A stretch of 64,000 bases of DNA from Lederbergia citrisecunda (GTDB lineage Bacteria; Bacillota; Bacilli; Bacillales; Bacillaceae_C), in NCBI RefSeq assembly GCF_018343695.1, contig NZ_JAGYPJ010000001.1:3704001-3768000 (forward strand), read 5' to 3'. This document shows, piece by piece, positions 31,600-43,704 of this stretch. Numbering within the stretch: position 1 is the stretch's first letter; each line of letters starts with the position of its first letter. Made by a program: the position numbers and the translations under genes. A model generated the notes under the pieces. It did no database searches, had not been told where the DNA came from, and saw only the letters and a program-made list of their open reading frames with translations.

Positions 31600-31631
31600 C
31601 GCTTTAAAATTTCAATTCTAGTTTTAAAGCG
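31600..31631 (+). terminator. hairpin in the tufA leader
   Basis: CGCTTTAAAA and TTTTAAAGCG form a perfect 10-bp stem with a 12-nt loop. It is followed by TCTCTCATAC rather than a T run. It may be a processing or stability hairpin upstream of tufA rather than a strong terminator. Confidence 0.45.
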
Positions 31632-31676
31632 TCTCTCATACTTACTATTTTTCTTAAATAAAAGGAGGATTTTCAA

Positions 31677-32864
31677 ATGGCTAAAGCTAAATTTGATCGT
31701 TCCAAAGAACATGCTAATATTGGTACTATCGGTCACGTTGACCATGGTAAAACAACTCTAACAGCTGCGATTACAACTGTTATGGCTAAACGCGGCGGCG
31801 GAGAAGCTAAAGGTTATGACATGATCGACAACGCACCTGAAGAGCGCGAGCGTGGTATTACAATCTCTACTTCTCACGTTGAATATGAAACTGAAAAACG
31901 TCACTATGCACACGTTGACTGCCCAGGACATGCTGACTATGTTAAAAACATGATCACTGGTGCTGCTCAAATGGACGGAGCTATCCTTGTAGTTTCTGCT
32001 GCTGACGGTCCAATGCCACAAACTCGTGAGCATATTCTTCTTTCTCGTAACGTAGGTGTTCCTTACATCGTTGTTTTCATGAACAAATGTGACATGGTTG
32101 ACGATGAAGAACTACTTGAGTTAGTAGAAATGGAGATTCGTGATCTTCTTTCTGAATATGATTTCCCTGGCGACGACATTCCTGTTGTTAAAGGTTCTGC
32201 TCTTAGAGCTCTTGAAGGAGATGCTGCGTGGGAAGAAAAAATCGTTGAACTAATGGACGCTGTTGACGACTACGTACCAACTCCAGAACGTGACACTGAT
32301 AAACCATTCATGATGCCTGTTGAGGACGTATTCTCAATCACAGGTCGTGGTACAGTTGCTACTGGACGTGTAGAGCGTGGACAAGTTAAAGTCGGTGAAG
32401 AAGTTGAAATCATCGGTCTTGCTGAAGAATCAAGAAAAGTTGTTGTAACTGGAGTTGAAATGTTCCGTAAGCTTCTTGACTTTGCAGAAGCTGGAGACAA
32501 CATCGGTGCTCTTCTTCGTGGTGTAGCACGTGAAGACATTCAACGTGGACAAGTATTAGCAAAGCCTGGTACAATCACACCACATACAGCTTTTAAAGCA
32601 GAAGTTTATGTATTATCTAAAGAAGAAGGTGGACGTCATACTCCATTCTTCACTAACTACCGCCCTCAGTTCTACTTCCGTACAACTGACGTAACAGGAA
32701 TTTGTAACCTTCCTGAAGGCGTTGAAATGGTAATGCCTGGCGACAACATTGAAATGAACGTAGAACTAATTTCACCAATCGCGATCGAAGACGGAACTCG
32801 TTTCTCTATCCGTGAAGGTGGACGTACAGTTGGTTCTGGCGTTGTAACAGTAATCCAAAAATAA
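31677..32864 (+). CDS. tufA: elongation factor Tu
   Basis: 395-aa GTPase delivering aminoacyl-tRNA. P-loop GHVDHGKT at 19-26, [12 protein letters not shown] (switch II) and NKCDMVD (base specificity) are present; domains II and III are complete. AAAGGAGGATTTTC precedes ATG 31677. Last gene of the str operon, followed by a terminator. Confidence 0.98.
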   Translation: MAKAKFDRSKEHANIGTIGHVDHGKTTLTAAITTVMAKRGGGEAKGYDMIDNAPEERERGITISTSHVEYETEKRHYAHVDCPGHADYVKNMITGAAQMDGAILVVSAADGPMPQTREHILLSRNVGVPYIVVFMNKCDMVDDEELLELVEMEIRDLLSEYDFPGDDIPVVKGSALRALEGDAAWEEKIVELMDAVDDYVPTPERDTDKPFMMPVEDVFSITGRGTVATGRVERGQVKVGEEVEIIGLAEESRKVVVTGVEMFRKLLDFAEAGDNIGALLRGVAREDIQRGQVLAKPGTITPHTAFKAEVYVLSKEEGGRHTPFFTNYRPQFYFRTTDVTGICNLPEGVEMVMPGDNIEMNVELISPIAIEDGTRFSIREGGRTVGSGVVTVIQK

Positions 32865-32873
32865 TAACGATAA

Positions 32874-32911
32874 AAAGCAGCAAGGAAATTATTTTCCTGC
32901 TGCTTTTTTTG
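32874..32911 (+). terminator. str operon terminator
   Basis: AAAAAGCAGCAAGGAAA and TTTTCCTGCTGCTTTTTTT pair with a single bulged A and a short loop, ending in a T run. Ten bases after the tufA stop. Confidence 0.88.
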
Positions 32912-32932
32912 TATTGGCTTGCTAACTAAGCA

Positions 32933-32956
32933 TGTTGATTACCGCTCCAATCAACA
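32933..32956 (-). repeat. family B repeat, short palindromic form
   Basis: On the minus strand this reads TGTTGATTGGAGCGG followed by TAATCAACA, near-identical to the short copy at 9422-9443. Arms TGTTGATT and AATCAACA are perfect inverted repeats. It sits between the convergent ends of tufA and the metal transporter genes. Confidence 0.65.
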
Positions 32957-32990
32957 TAGCGGCAAAATTAGGGCCTATTTGCTAAAATAA

Positions 32991-33872
32991 TCAAACCGTC
33001 TCCTGAATTAACTTCCTCTGTTTTAATTTCCGCATGATTACTCCATGTGATGGTGAAAATAGCAGGGTTATTAAAAATATCCCACCCGCTACACAAATCA
33101 TGCTTCCAGCAATGGAGGCGTCCAATATACTTGCAAAATAGTAACCAATAATAGAACTGAGACAACCAATAGCGACAGTGTAAATAATCATGCGACTAAG
33201 CTTCTCTGTCAATAGATACGCAGTAGCAGGTGGTACGACAAGCATTCCTACTACTAGGATTGCTCCAACACTTTCAAATGAAGCAACCGTCGTAATCGAA
33301 ACGAGCCCCATAAGCAAATAGTGGAATAGAGCAACAGGTATTCCTACTGCTGCAGCCATAGCCGGATCAAATGCACATATTTTAAACTGCTTATAAAAAA
33401 GGGAAATAACAATAATGCTTAATAATAATGAAAGCCCAACCCCCCAAACAGCTTTCGGACCTATATCCATTCCCATAAAATGAATCGTATTCCAAGGGAC
33501 ATAAGCGATTTCGCCATAAAGCACACAATCAAGGTCAAGATCAATATCCCTCGTATACAGGCTAATGAGGACAATTCCAACCGCAAACAATGCCGTAAAT
33601 ACGACTCCGATTGAAGCATCGGATTGGACTCCACTTTGAGTGAAAAGTTGAATTAAAAATACGGTAAGGAGACCGATTATAGCAGCTCCAAGCAACATGA
33701 TTAATGAGTCTCTTGAACCACTTATTAGAAAGGCGATGACGATGCCAGGTAGTACCGAATGGCTAATAGCATCCCCAATCATAGCCATTTTTCGAAGCAC
33801 GAGAAAACATCCAACAAGACCGCAAGCACTTGCCACCAATGCTCCAGTGAAAATAACCCAAAAAGTACTCAC
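32991..33872 (-). CDS. mntD: manganese-type ABC transporter permease (MntD-like)
   Basis: 293-aa ABC-3 family integral membrane protein with about eight to nine hydrophobic segments; family motifs MAMIGDAISHSVLPGIVIAF near the N terminus and AFDPAMAAAVGIP in the middle. It forms the membrane channel with the upstream permease, whose stop overlaps this start by 4 nt. Last gene of the minus-strand operon; the C terminus is a basic tail (MRKLKQRKLIQE). Gene name by order and the MntR-like box; zinc transport is an alternative. Confidence 0.85.
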   Translation of the reverse strand: MSTFWVIFTGALVASACGLVGCFLVLRKMAMIGDAISHSVLPGIVIAFLISGSRDSLIMLLGAAIIGLLTVFLIQLFTQSGVQSDASIGVVFTALFAVGIVLISLYTRDIDLDLDCVLYGEIAYVPWNTIHFMGMDIGPKAVWGVGLSLLLSIIVISLFYKQFKICAFDPAMAAAVGIPVALFHYLLMGLVSITTVASFESVGAILVVGMLVVPPATAYLLTEKLSRMIIYTVAIGCLSSIIGYYFASILDASIAGSMICVAGGIFLITLLFSPSHGVIMRKLKQRKLIQETV

Positions 33873-34807
33873 ACCGTCCTCTCCTTCCTCTTTAATTCAA
33901 TTTGAGATGCCTTTATATTTTTTCTAGCAAAAACGCGTAAAACTAGTTTTGATAATATTCCTCTACGCGGAGCAAAGATGATAGAAATAACGAAAAACAC
34001 GGTTGCGGAGAGTACGATGATTGGACCGGTTGGTAAGTTATTGCCGCTGGCACTAATAAAAGTGCCGGCAAAGCCGCTTAATGCCCCAAATAGACCAGAC
34101 AAAAACACCATGACACTTAATTTCTCAGTCCAATATCTTGCCGAAACAGCAGGTGTGATCAGCAATGCAGACATAAGTACGACCCCAACTGCCTGGATGC
34201 CTATTACGACTGCCATTACAATAAGAAGCATGATCAATTGTTCTAAAAATGCGACAGGAAATCCGAGACCTCTTGCAAATCCTGGATCAAAACTAACTAT
34301 TTTAAATTCTTTAAAAAGCAGAATACATATACTAATAAGTACGAGCGAAGTGATTGCCATAATAATTACATCTGACAAAACTAAAGCGGCCGCTTGCCCA
34401 AATAAAAATTTGTCTAATCCGCTTTGGTTTCCTGAGCCGCTATGTTGAATCTCAGTGAGAAGAACGATACCAAGACCAAAGAATACAGTAAGCACAATGG
34501 CTAAAGCGGAATCTTGTTTAATTCTTGTATTACGTGTAATAAACCCAATTCCGAAAGTAGCAATAATACCGGCTATGGATGCTCCGATTAAAAAGAGGAA
34601 AATTGATTTTGAACCTGACAGCATAAAAGCAATACATACACCTGGTAGTGCTGCATGTGATAAGGCATCACCCATTAAGGATTGCTTACGTAAATAGGCA
34701 AAACTTCCAATAACACCACTGCATAAACCGAGCAGCATGCTTCCGAACAATATCCACTGAGTGTTTGGATCTAAAAAAATATTTAACCCTTCAAGCATTA
34801 TGATCAC
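33869..34807 (-). CDS. mntC: manganese-type ABC transporter permease (MntC-like)
   Basis: 312-aa ABC-3 permease paralogous to the next gene, with SLMGDALSHAALPGVCIAF and SFDPGFARGLGFP motifs and about nine hydrophobic segments. A basic C-terminal tail (KNIKASQIELKRKERTV) extends into the cytosol. Overlaps mntD by 4 nt and lies 8 bp after the ATPase gene. Two different permeases point to a heterodimeric channel. Confidence 0.85.
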   Translation of the reverse strand: MIIMLEGLNIFLDPNTQWILFGSMLLGLCSGVIGSFAYLRKQSLMGDALSHAALPGVCIAFMLSGSKSIFLFLIGASIAGIIATFGIGFITRNTRIKQDSALAIVLTVFFGLGIVLLTEIQHSGSGNQSGLDKFLFGQAAALVLSDVIIMAITSLVLISICILLFKEFKIVSFDPGFARGLGFPVAFLEQLIMLLIVMAVVIGIQAVGVVLMSALLITPAVSARYWTEKLSVMVFLSGLFGALSGFAGTFISASGNNLPTGPIIVLSATVFFVISIIFAPRRGILSKLVLRVFARKNIKASQIELKRKERTV

Positions 34808-34815
34808 CTTACTTT

Positions 34816-35577
34816 TTAAGTAATAATTAGTGATGTTTGATTTTCATTTTCCAACATCGCCAGTTTTCCACCGTATGTTCGTTGCAATATTTCTGTCGTA
34901 AATACTTTGTTTGTAGGACCGAAAGCTTCTAATTCTACATTCAATAAAAGCACCCAATCGAAGTAGTCCTTAACGGTTGCAAGATCATGATGCACAACGA
35001 GGACGGTTTTCCCTTCCGCTTTTAAATCATTTAATAATGTAATAATCGCTTTTTCAGTAGCTGCATCGACTCCAACAAACGGTTCATCCATAAAATATAA
35101 CTGTGCATCCTGTGCAAGAGCTCTTGCTAAAAAGATCCGTTGTTGCTGCCCTCCAGATAGTTGACTAATTTGTCTTGAGGCAAAGTCCGCCATTCCAACT
35201 TTGTCTAGACATTCCATTGCAAGTTCTTTTTCCGTTCGACCTGGCCTTTTTATCCATCCTAAATGCCCGTATCGCCCCATCATCACAACATCTAGTGCAT
35301 TCGTAGGAAAGTCCCAGTCTACAGATTCTCGTTGCGGTACATATCCAACAATATTTCGTTGGAGCTTATAAGGGCGACCGTAGATCTCTACCACTCCCGT
35401 CAATCTCGGAATTAAACCAAGTGCAGCTTTAATTAATGTGGACTTGCCGGCACCATTTGGTCCTACTATCCCAATTAATTTTCCTTTAGGTACCTCGAAT
35501 GAAATATTTCGCAAAACCGGTTTTTTTTGATAAGCAACAGATAAGTCATGAACTTTTAGTGGGGTGTTCATATTCAA
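34816..35577 (-). CDS. mntB: manganese-type ABC transporter ATP-binding protein (MntB-like)
   Basis: 253-aa ABC ATPase. Walker A GPNGAGKS is at 39-46, the Q-loop lies in VPQRESVDWDFP, the signature LSGGQQQR and Walker B LYFMDEPF follow, and the switch histidine is in VVHHD. The Q-loop block with DWDFP is characteristic of Mn/Zn/Fe chelate importers. It lies 6 bp after the lipoprotein gene and 8 bp before the first permease. Confidence 0.88.
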   Translation of the reverse strand: MNMNTPLKVHDLSVAYQKKPVLRNISFEVPKGKLIGIVGPNGAGKSTLIKAALGLIPRLTGVVEIYGRPYKLQRNIVGYVPQRESVDWDFPTNALDVVMMGRYGHLGWIKRPGRTEKELAMECLDKVGMADFASRQISQLSGGQQQRIFLARALAQDAQLYFMDEPFVGVDAATEKAIITLLNDLKAEGKTVLVVHHDLATVKDYFDWVLLLNVELEAFGPTNKVFTTEILQRTYGGKLAMLENENQTSLIIT

Positions 35578-35583
35578 TCCTCC

Positions 35584-36522
35584 TTATTTAAGTGCGTTTA
35601 CAATCGTATTTACATTATGGCGAACCATTCCGATATAAGATCCTTCTGGGGTAGCAGCTTCACCCATAGCGTCTGAGAATAATTCTCCGCCAATTTCAAC
35701 GTTATGTCCTTTTTCACGAGCCCCTTGGATTACAGCATCAATAGCCTTACGCGGAACGCTAGATTCGATAAATACAGCTTTAATTTTGTTCTCGACTAAA
35801 TAATCGCGGAGATCAATCAAATCTTTCGTACCTGCTTCGGAAGCAGTACTTATTCCTTGTAACCCCATTACTTTTATTCCGTATGCATCTCCAAAATACC
35901 CAAACGCATCATGTGCTGTAACAAGTACTCGCCCTTCTTCAGGGATAGAAGCCACTTTTTCTCTTACTTCATGATCAAGTTCTTCTAATTGCTTTAAATA
36001 CTTCTCGGCATTTTCCTGATAGTCTTCCTTATGAGATGGATCGAATTCAATTAAGCTATCGCGAATGCTTTCTGTCGCATTCATCCAATGGGCCACATTG
36101 AACCAAATGTGAGGATCGTATTCCGTTCCCATCTTTTCGTCGCCCAAACGTAGACTGGTTCGATCGATATTGTCTGCAACGGCAATAGTCGGTTTCTTCT
36201 TCGCCATTCTTTCAAAAATTTCTACCATTTTTCCTTCAAGATGTAGGCCGTTATAGAAGATGATGTCTGCCTGATCCAACTTTTTAATATCTCCTTGAGA
36301 AGCTTTATATAAATGTGGATCTACGCCGGAGCCCATGAGTCCAACAACTTTCACATACTCCCCACCAACTTCCTTAACGACGTCTGTAATCATCCCAATG
36401 GTTGCTGTTACGTTAATTTTCTCATCGCTATTTTTCTTCGTGGCTTCTTTACCTGAACAAGCCGTCATTGTAGATATGACCAAGGATAGTGTTACCATTG
36501 ATATAATAAGTCGTTTTATCAT
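35584..36522 (-). CDS. mntA: manganese-binding lipoprotein (MntA-like)
   Basis: 312-aa cluster A-I (ZnuA/PsaA/MntA) solute-binding lipoprotein. A signal peptide ends in lipobox TMTAC with the lipidated C22. Metal ligands expected from the family include H70 in GVDPHLYKASQGD, a second histidine in YDPHIWFNVAHW, an acidic residue in FIESSVP and an aspartate near the C terminus. It lacks the long histidine-rich loop typical of zinc binders, favouring manganese. First gene of the operon. Confidence 0.87.
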   Translation of the reverse strand: MIKRLIISMVTLSLVISTMTACSGKEATKKNSDEKINVTATIGMITDVVKEVGGEYVKVVGLMGSGVDPHLYKASQGDIKKLDQADIIFYNGLHLEGKMVEIFERMAKKKPTIAVADNIDRTSLRLGDEKMGTEYDPHIWFNVAHWMNATESIRDSLIEFDPSHKEDYQENAEKYLKQLEELDHEVREKVASIPEEGRVLVTAHDAFGYFGDAYGIKVMGLQGISTASEAGTKDLIDLRDYLVENKIKAVFIESSVPRKAIDAVIQGAREKGHNVEIGGELFSDAMGEAATPEGSYIGMVRHNVNTIVNALK

Positions 36523-36703
36523 TTTTCATTTCTCCTACTCTCTTCTTTTTTAGATTTTGTTATGCTTGCTGTTGAATTGGCCACTAAGTTTAATGGGGCT
36601 GAAGGTGCGGGCCAGCCACGGAGCCTATAAGGTACTTTGTTTAATTTAGGGTTATTATATAGAATATTAGCCGAGTCAAATTAATATGACCTACAGACAA
36701 AAT

Positions 36704-36719
36704 GTTTCCTTTAGGCAAC
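36704..36719 (-). promoter_or_regulatory. MntR-like operator upstream of mntA
   Basis: The minus strand reads GTTGCCTAAAGGAAAC, a near-palindrome matching the MntR pattern TTTGCCTNNAGGNAA. It is 182 bp upstream of mntA. A TTGACT (36679-36674, minus strand) and a TATAAT just downstream are only 14 bp apart, so the promoter itself is uncertain. The rest of 36523-36700 shows no gene. Confidence 0.6.
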
Positions 36720-36856
36720 TTTATATTCATACTATCCAAACGTCTTTGATTTGTAAACAGTTTCTTAAATAAAAAACCTGATTTTTTTCGACGTGAATTT
36801 TAGAACTTAAAATTATATAATAAGGAAAGTTTTTGGACTTACCGATAAATCTTCTA

Positions 36857-36885
36857 TTGAAATAGAGGGTAAGCATCTGTATAAT
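36857..36885 (+). promoter_or_regulatory. S10 operon promoter P1
   Basis: TTGAAA (36857-36862) and perfect TATAAT (36880-36885) with 17 bp between, 200 bp upstream of rpsJ. Confidence 0.72.
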
Positions 36886-36924
36886 AAAACAGGTGCAAAA
36901 AAGATTGATTTTATTCATTTAATA

Positions 36925-36953
36925 TTGCATTGGACGATTAATCTATGTATAAT
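36925..36953 (+). promoter_or_regulatory. S10 operon promoter P2
   Basis: TTGCAT (36925-36930) and perfect TATAAT (36948-36953) with 17 bp between, 68 bp downstream of P1. Tandem promoters fit the high demand for ribosomal proteins. Confidence 0.8.
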
Positions 36954-36981
36954 GAATAATGTTGGTTTTTGACTGCAATGA

Positions 36982-37395
<414 letters not shown>

Positions 37396-37431
37396 TCAAT
37401 AAATTATATTGGAAATCAGGAGGTGTGACTC

Positions 37432-38061
37432 ATGACCAAAGGAATCTTAGGAAGAAAGATCGGAATGACGCAGGTTTTTGCTGAAAATGGTGAATTGATC
37501 CCTGTTACAGTAATCGAAGCTGCTCCAAACGTTGTTCTTCAAAAGAAAACAGTTGAAACTGATGGGTATGAAGCAGTCCAGCTTGGATTCGAAGACAAGC
37601 GCGAGAAGCTTGCTAACAAACCAGAAAAAGGGCGTTTTGCTAAAGCAAATACTGCACCTAAGCGCTTCGTCCGTGAATTTAACGGAATTAATTTAGATGA
37701 GTTTGAAGTTGGTCAAGAAGTCAAGGTTGATATTTTCGCTGACGGCGATTTAGTAGATGTAACAGGAATCTCAAAAGGTAAAGGATTCCAAGGTGTAATT
37801 AAACGCCACGGACAATCTCGCGGACCTATGTCCCACGGTTCTCGTTACCATCGCAGACCAGGATCTATGGGAGCTGTTGATGCAGCGCGCGTATTTAAAC
37901 AAAAAGCATTGCCAGGACGTACAGGTGGAGAAAGAATTACAATTCAAAACCTTCCAATCGTAAAGGTTGATGCAGAACGTAACCTTATCTTAGTAAAAGG
38001 TAATGTTCCTGGACCTAAAAAAGCAATGCTTGAAATCAAAACAGGAATTAAAGTGAAATAA
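37432..38061 (+). CDS. rplC: 50S ribosomal protein L3
   Basis: 209 aa. Early assembly protein whose long loop reaches the peptidyl-transferase centre; [32 protein letters not shown] is the diagnostic block. Begins [16 protein letters not shown] after AGGAGGTGTG. Second gene of the S10 operon. Confidence 0.97.
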   Translation: MTKGILGRKIGMTQVFAENGELIPVTVIEAAPNVVLQKKTVETDGYEAVQLGFEDKREKLANKPEKGRFAKANTAPKRFVREFNGINLDEFEVGQEVKVDIFADGDLVDVTGISKGKGFQGVIKRHGQSRGPMSHGSRYHRRPGSMGAVDAARVFKQKALPGRTGGERITIQNLPIVKVDAERNLILVKGNVPGPKKAMLEIKTGIKVK

Positions 38062-38090
38062 ATATCGTTTAAGGAAAGGAGGAAATAGGA

Positions 38091-38714
38091 ATGCCTAAAG
38101 TAGCAGTATATAACCAAGCTGGATCTAAGGTTGGTGAAATCGAACTTAACGAATCCATTTTTGGTATTGAACCTAATAACCATGTGTTATTTGAAGCGAT
38201 TGTTATGCAAAGAGCTTCATTAAGACAAGGAACATCTAAAGTGAAAAACCGTTCTGAAGTACGCGGTGGCGGACGCAAGCCATGGCGTCAAAAAGGAACA
38301 GGTCGTGCTCGCCAAGGTTCCATTCGTTCACCACAATGGCGTGGAGGTGGAATAGTATTTGGACCGGTTCCACGTAGCTACAGCTACAAACTTCCTAAGA
38401 AAGTTCGTCGTTTAGCTATTAAATCAGCGCTTTCTGCTAAAGTTCTAGAAGAGAACGTATTAGTATTAGAGTCGTTAAACTTTGAAGCGCCAAAAACAAA
38501 AGATTTCGTGGCAGTACTTTCTAATCTTCCAGTTGGTAAGAAAGCACTTGTTGTAACTGAAGCACTTAATGAGAATGTAGCTCTATCTGCAAGAAACATT
38601 CCTGGAGTGACAGTCGTTGATGCTAGCAACATTTCTGTATTGGATGTTGTAGGTCACAACACACTGATCCTAACTAAAGCTGCAGTCGAAAAAGTAGAGG
38701 AGGTGCTTGGATAA
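38091..38714 (+). CDS. rplD: 50S ribosomal protein L4
   Basis: 207 aa. Lines the exit tunnel with a loop containing [30 protein letters not shown]4 autoregulates the S10 operon in E. coli but is not known to in Bacillus. AAAGGAGGAAATAGG precedes ATG 38091; the stop overlaps the rplW start by one base. Confidence 0.97.
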   Translation: MPKVAVYNQAGSKVGEIELNESIFGIEPNNHVLFEAIVMQRASLRQGTSKVKNRSEVRGGGRKPWRQKGTGRARQGSIRSPQWRGGGIVFGPVPRSYSYKLPKKVRRLAIKSALSAKVLEENVLVLESLNFEAPKTKDFVAVLSNLPVGKKALVVTEALNENVALSARNIPGVTVVDASNISVLDVVGHNTLILTKAAVEKVEEVLG

Positions 38715-38998
38715 TGGATGCACGTGATATATTAAAGCGCCCCGTTATCACAGAACGATCTACTGATATAATGGTCGATAAAAAATATACGTTCGAAGTG
38801 GACGTAAAGGCGAATAAAACACAAGTTAAAGATGCTGTTGAAAGTATCTTCGGCGTGAAAGTTGAAAAAGTTAACATAATGAACTACAAAGGTAAGTTTA
38901 AGCGTATGGGCCGTTTCGGTGGCTATACTAACAAACGCCGTAAAGCTGTAGTAACATTAACGAAAGACAGCAAGGAAATCGAATTATTCGAAGTATAA
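38714..38998 (+). CDS. rplW: 50S ribosomal protein L23
   Basis: 94 aa at the tunnel exit, docking site for trigger factor and SRP. Starts [16 protein letters not shown]; the extended loop [30 protein letters not shown] is present. Starts on the last base of the rplD stop (TAATG), with AGAGGAGGTGC just inside rplD. Confidence 0.96.
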   Translation: MDARDILKRPVITERSTDIMVDKKYTFEVDVKANKTQVKDAVESIFGVKVEKVNIMNYKGKFKRMGRFGGYTNKRRKAVVTLTKDSKEIELFEV

Positions 38999-39033
38999 TC
39001 AAGCAGTAAAAAAAGTTAAGAGGAGGGAAAAAA

Positions 39034-39867
39034 ATGGCGATCAAAAAATACAAACCTACCTCAAACGGACGTCGTAATATGACAGCTTTGGATTTTTCTG
39101 AAATCACTACTGATAAACCGGAAAAATCATTACTAGAGCCTCTTCATAGAAAAGGCGGTCGTAACAACCAAGGTAGAACTACAGTTCGCTTTCGCGGCGG
39201 CGGTCATAAGCGTCAATACCGTATCATCGACTTTAAAAGAACTAAAGATGGTATACCAGGACGCGTTGCTACAATCGAGTATGATCCAAACCGTTCCGCT
39301 AATATTGCACTAATCAACTATCATGATGGTGAAAAACGTTATATATTGGCACCTAAAAACTTAAAAGTCGGCATGGAAGTTATGTCTGGACCAGACGCTG
39401 ACATTAAAGTAGGAAATGCACTTCCACTTGCTAACATCCCTGTTGGTACAGTTGTGCATAACATCGAATTAAAACCAGGAAAAGGTGGACAATTAGTCCG
39501 TTCAGCAGGTACATCTGCACAAGTTCTTGGTAAAGAAGGAACAAAATATGTGTTAGTTCGTTTAAACTCAGGTGAGGTTCGCATGATCCTCGCAACTTGC
39601 CGTGCATCAATTGGTCAAGTCGGAAACGAACAACATGAACTAGTAAATATCGGTAAAGCAGGTCGTTCTCGTTGGTTGGGCAAACGTCCACACGTACGCG
39701 GATCTGTTATGAACCCGAATGATCACCCACACGGTGGTGGTGAAGGTCGTACTCCAATCGGACGTAAGTCACCTGTTACACCTTGGGGTAAACCAACTCT
39801 TGGTTATAAAACTCGTAAAAAAGCGAACAAATCAGATAAGTTTATTGTACGCCGTCGTAAAAAATAA
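39034..39867 (+). CDS. rplB: 50S ribosomal protein L2
   Basis: 277 aa. Binds 23S rRNA near the peptidyl-transferase centre and bridges to 16S rRNA. The C-terminal [23 protein letters not shown] block, with the conserved histidine, is intact. AAGAGGAGGGAAAA precedes ATG 39034. Confidence 0.97.
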   Translation: MAIKKYKPTSNGRRNMTALDFSEITTDKPEKSLLEPLHRKGGRNNQGRTTVRFRGGGHKRQYRIIDFKRTKDGIPGRVATIEYDPNRSANIALINYHDGEKRYILAPKNLKVGMEVMSGPDADIKVGNALPLANIPVGTVVHNIELKPGKGGQLVRSAGTSAQVLGKEGTKYVLVRLNSGEVRMILATCRASIGQVGNEQHELVNIGKAGRSRWLGKRPHVRGSVMNPNDHPHGGGEGRTPIGRKSPVTPWGKPTLGYKTRKKANKSDKFIVRRRKK

Positions 39868-39927
39868 CGCGATTGATCTACGGTTCATTGAGAGGACCGT
39901 AGTGCAATCACGAAGGGAGGTTCAACC

Positions 39928-40206
39928 ATGGGTCGCAGCCTAAAAAAAGGGCCTTTTGTAGATGAGCACTTAATGAAAAAAGTAGAAAACTTAAACGAGA
40001 GCGACAAAAAACAAGTTGTCAAAACTTGGTCTCGCCGTTCAACTATTTTTCCAAACTTCGTAGGACATACGATTGCTGTCTATGATGGCCGCAAACACGT
40101 ACCTGTATATGTCAGTGAAGATATGGTAGGCCATAAGCTTGGTGAATTTGCACCAACACGCGCATACAAGGGCCATGCCGCTGATGATAAAAAAACAAGA
40201 CGCTAA
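39928..40206 (+). CDS. rpsS: 30S ribosomal protein S19
   Basis: 92 aa head protein that contacts the A-site tRNA region. Starts [19 protein letters not shown] and contains [39 protein letters not shown] precedes ATG 39928. 18 bp before rplV. Confidence 0.97.
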   Translation: MGRSLKKGPFVDEHLMKKVENLNESDKKQVVKTWSRRSTIFPNFVGHTIAVYDGRKHVPVYVSEDMVGHKLGEFAPTRAYKGHAADDKKTRR

Positions 40207-40224
40207 TGAGAGGAGGGCATCCTG

Positions 40225-40566
40225 ATGCAAGCTAAAGCTGTTGCAAGAACAGTTCGAATTGCTCCTCGTAAAGCACGTTTAGTAGTTGATCTTATTCGAG
40301 GAAAGCAAGTGGGCGAAGCAGTTGCTATTTTAAAATTAACACCGAAAGCTGCCTCCCCAATCGTGGAAAAACTTTTAAAATCTGCTATAGCAAACGCAGA
40401 ACACAATTATGATATGGACGTAAATAATCTTTTAGTATCCGCGGCATTTGTTGACGAAGGTCCAACAATGAAACGTTTCCGTCCGCGTGCACAAGGCCGT
40501 GCGAGCCAAATTAACAAACGCACAAGCCACATTACGATCGTGGTATCAGAAAAGAAGGAGGGATAA
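40225..40566 (+). CDS. rplV: 50S ribosomal protein L22
   Basis: 113 aa. Its beta-hairpin ([28 protein letters not shown]) lines the exit tunnel and is the macrolide-resistance region; no duplication is seen. GAGAGGAGGGC precedes ATG 40225; rpsC starts 4 bp after its stop. Confidence 0.97.
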   Translation: MQAKAVARTVRIAPRKARLVVDLIRGKQVGEAVAILKLTPKAASPIVEKLLKSAIANAEHNYDMDVNNLLVSAAFVDEGPTMKRFRPRAQGRASQINKRTSHITIVVSEKKEG

Positions 40567-40569
40567 GTA

Positions 40570-41856
<1,287 letters not shown>

Positions 41857-41876
41857 TCGGAGAGGAGGTTTGCGGA

Positions 41877-42140
41877 ATGAGTGAACGCAACCAGCGTAAG
41901 GTTTACACAGGACGCGTTGTTTCCGACAAGATGGATAAAACCGTAACTGTTATGGTTGAAACTTACAAAAAACATTCTTTATACGGCAAACGCGTAAAGT
42001 ACTCTAAAAAATTCAAAGCCCATGATGAACAAAACGAAGCTAAAATTGGCGACGTAGTACGCATCATGGAAACACGCCCACTTTCAGCAACTAAACGTTT
42101 CCGTTTAATTGAGGTTGTGGAGAAAGCAGTCATTATCTAA
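41877..42140 (+). CDS. rpsQ: 30S ribosomal protein S17
   Basis: 87-aa OB-fold primary 16S rRNA-binding protein with [21 protein letters not shown] and [36 protein letters not shown] precedes ATG 41877. Confidence 0.97.
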   Translation: MSERNQRKVYTGRVVSDKMDKTVTVMVETYKKHSLYGKRVKYSKKFKAHDEQNEAKIGDVVRIMETRPLSATKRFRLIEVVEKAVII

Positions 42141-42183
42141 TTAATTGTTTCGGATATAAGTGTTCCGAAGGGAGGTAAACTAG

Positions 42184-42552
<369 letters not shown>

Positions 42553-42588
42553 TAAATTTAGATTCACCAATCAAGGAGGTGCGATTCA

Positions 42589-42900
42589 ATGCATATCAAA
42601 AAAGGTGACAAAGTAATGGTCATTACAGGCAAAGACAAAGGGAAAACCGGCACAGTATTAGCTGCATTCCCGAAAAAAGACCGTGTGCTTGTCGAGGGTG
42701 TGAACATTGTTAAGAAACATTCCAAGCCTTCTCAAGATAATCCACAAGGTGGAATCATCAGTAAAGAAGCGGCAATCCATGTTTCCAATGTGATGTTGCT
42801 GGATCCTAAAACAAATGAACCAACTCGTATTGGTTTTGAAGTAGTTAATGGCAAAAAAGTCCGTGTAGCTAAAAAATCAGGTGTAGCATTAGATAAATAG
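42589..42900 (+). CDS. rplX: 50S ribosomal protein L24
   Basis: 103-aa KOW-domain protein initiating 50S assembly: [39 protein letters not shown] is characteristic. CAAGGAGGTGCG precedes ATG 42589. Confidence 0.97.
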   Translation: MHIKKGDKVMVITGKDKGKTGTVLAAFPKKDRVLVEGVNIVKKHSKPSQDNPQGGIISKEAAIHVSNVMLLDPKTNEPTRIGFEVVNGKKVRVAKKSGVALDK

Positions 42901-42926
42901 TTCTTAGATGAAGGGAGGTACACTAC

Positions 42927-43466
42927 ATGAGCCGCCTAAAGGAAAAATATCAAAAAGAAGTAACTTCTGCTCTTATGAGCAAGTTCAACTATAAATCCAT
43001 TATGGAAGTACCAAAAATTGAAAAGATTGTAATCAATATGGGTGTTGGCGACGCTGTACAAAATGCAAAGGTCTTAGACAATGCTGTTGAGGAACTTAGC
43101 TTAATTACAGGTCAAAAACCAGTTGTAACAAGAGCAAAAAATTCAATCGCGGGATTCCGCCTACGTGAAGGTATGCCAATCGGTGCAAAAGTTACCCTTC
43201 GCGGAGAGCGTATGTATGAGTTTTTCGATAAACTAGTTTCTGTTTCCCTTCCACGTGTACGTGACTTCCGTGGAATCTCTAAAAAGGCATTCGACGGTCG
43301 TGGAAACTACACACTAGGTATTAAAGAACAACTTATCTTCCCTGAAATTGATTATGATAAAGTGAGCAAAGTTCGTGGTATGGATATCGTTATCGTTACA
43401 ACTGCGAACACAGACGAAGAAGCTCGTGAACTATTGACTGCATTTGGAATGCCATTCCAAAAGTAA
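42927..43466 (+). CDS. rplE: 50S ribosomal protein L5
   Basis: 179 aa. Binds 5S rRNA with L18 and contacts P-site tRNA. Contains [44 protein letters not shown] and DVVRG-like [25 protein letters not shown] precedes ATG 42927. Confidence 0.97.
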   Translation: MSRLKEKYQKEVTSALMSKFNYKSIMEVPKIEKIVINMGVGDAVQNAKVLDNAVEELSLITGQKPVVTRAKNSIAGFRLREGMPIGAKVTLRGERMYEFFDKLVSVSLPRVRDFRGISKKAFDGRGNYTLGIKEQLIFPEIDYDKVSKVRGMDIVIVTTANTDEEARELLTAFGMPFQK

Positions 43467-43676
<210 letters not shown>

Positions 43677-43704
43677 GACCGAATTTGGGAAGGAGGTAAA
43701 ATAA

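Noticed and set aside
33978-34448. 156-aa plus-strand ORF opposite the mntC-like gene
   Set aside because: It is antisense to a conserved membrane permease with clear family motifs; composition fits a mirror of hydrophobic codons.
36570-36640. another family B repeat copy
   Set aside because: GTTGAATTGG and GAAGGTGCGGG resemble parts of the family, but the match is too short and interrupted to call.
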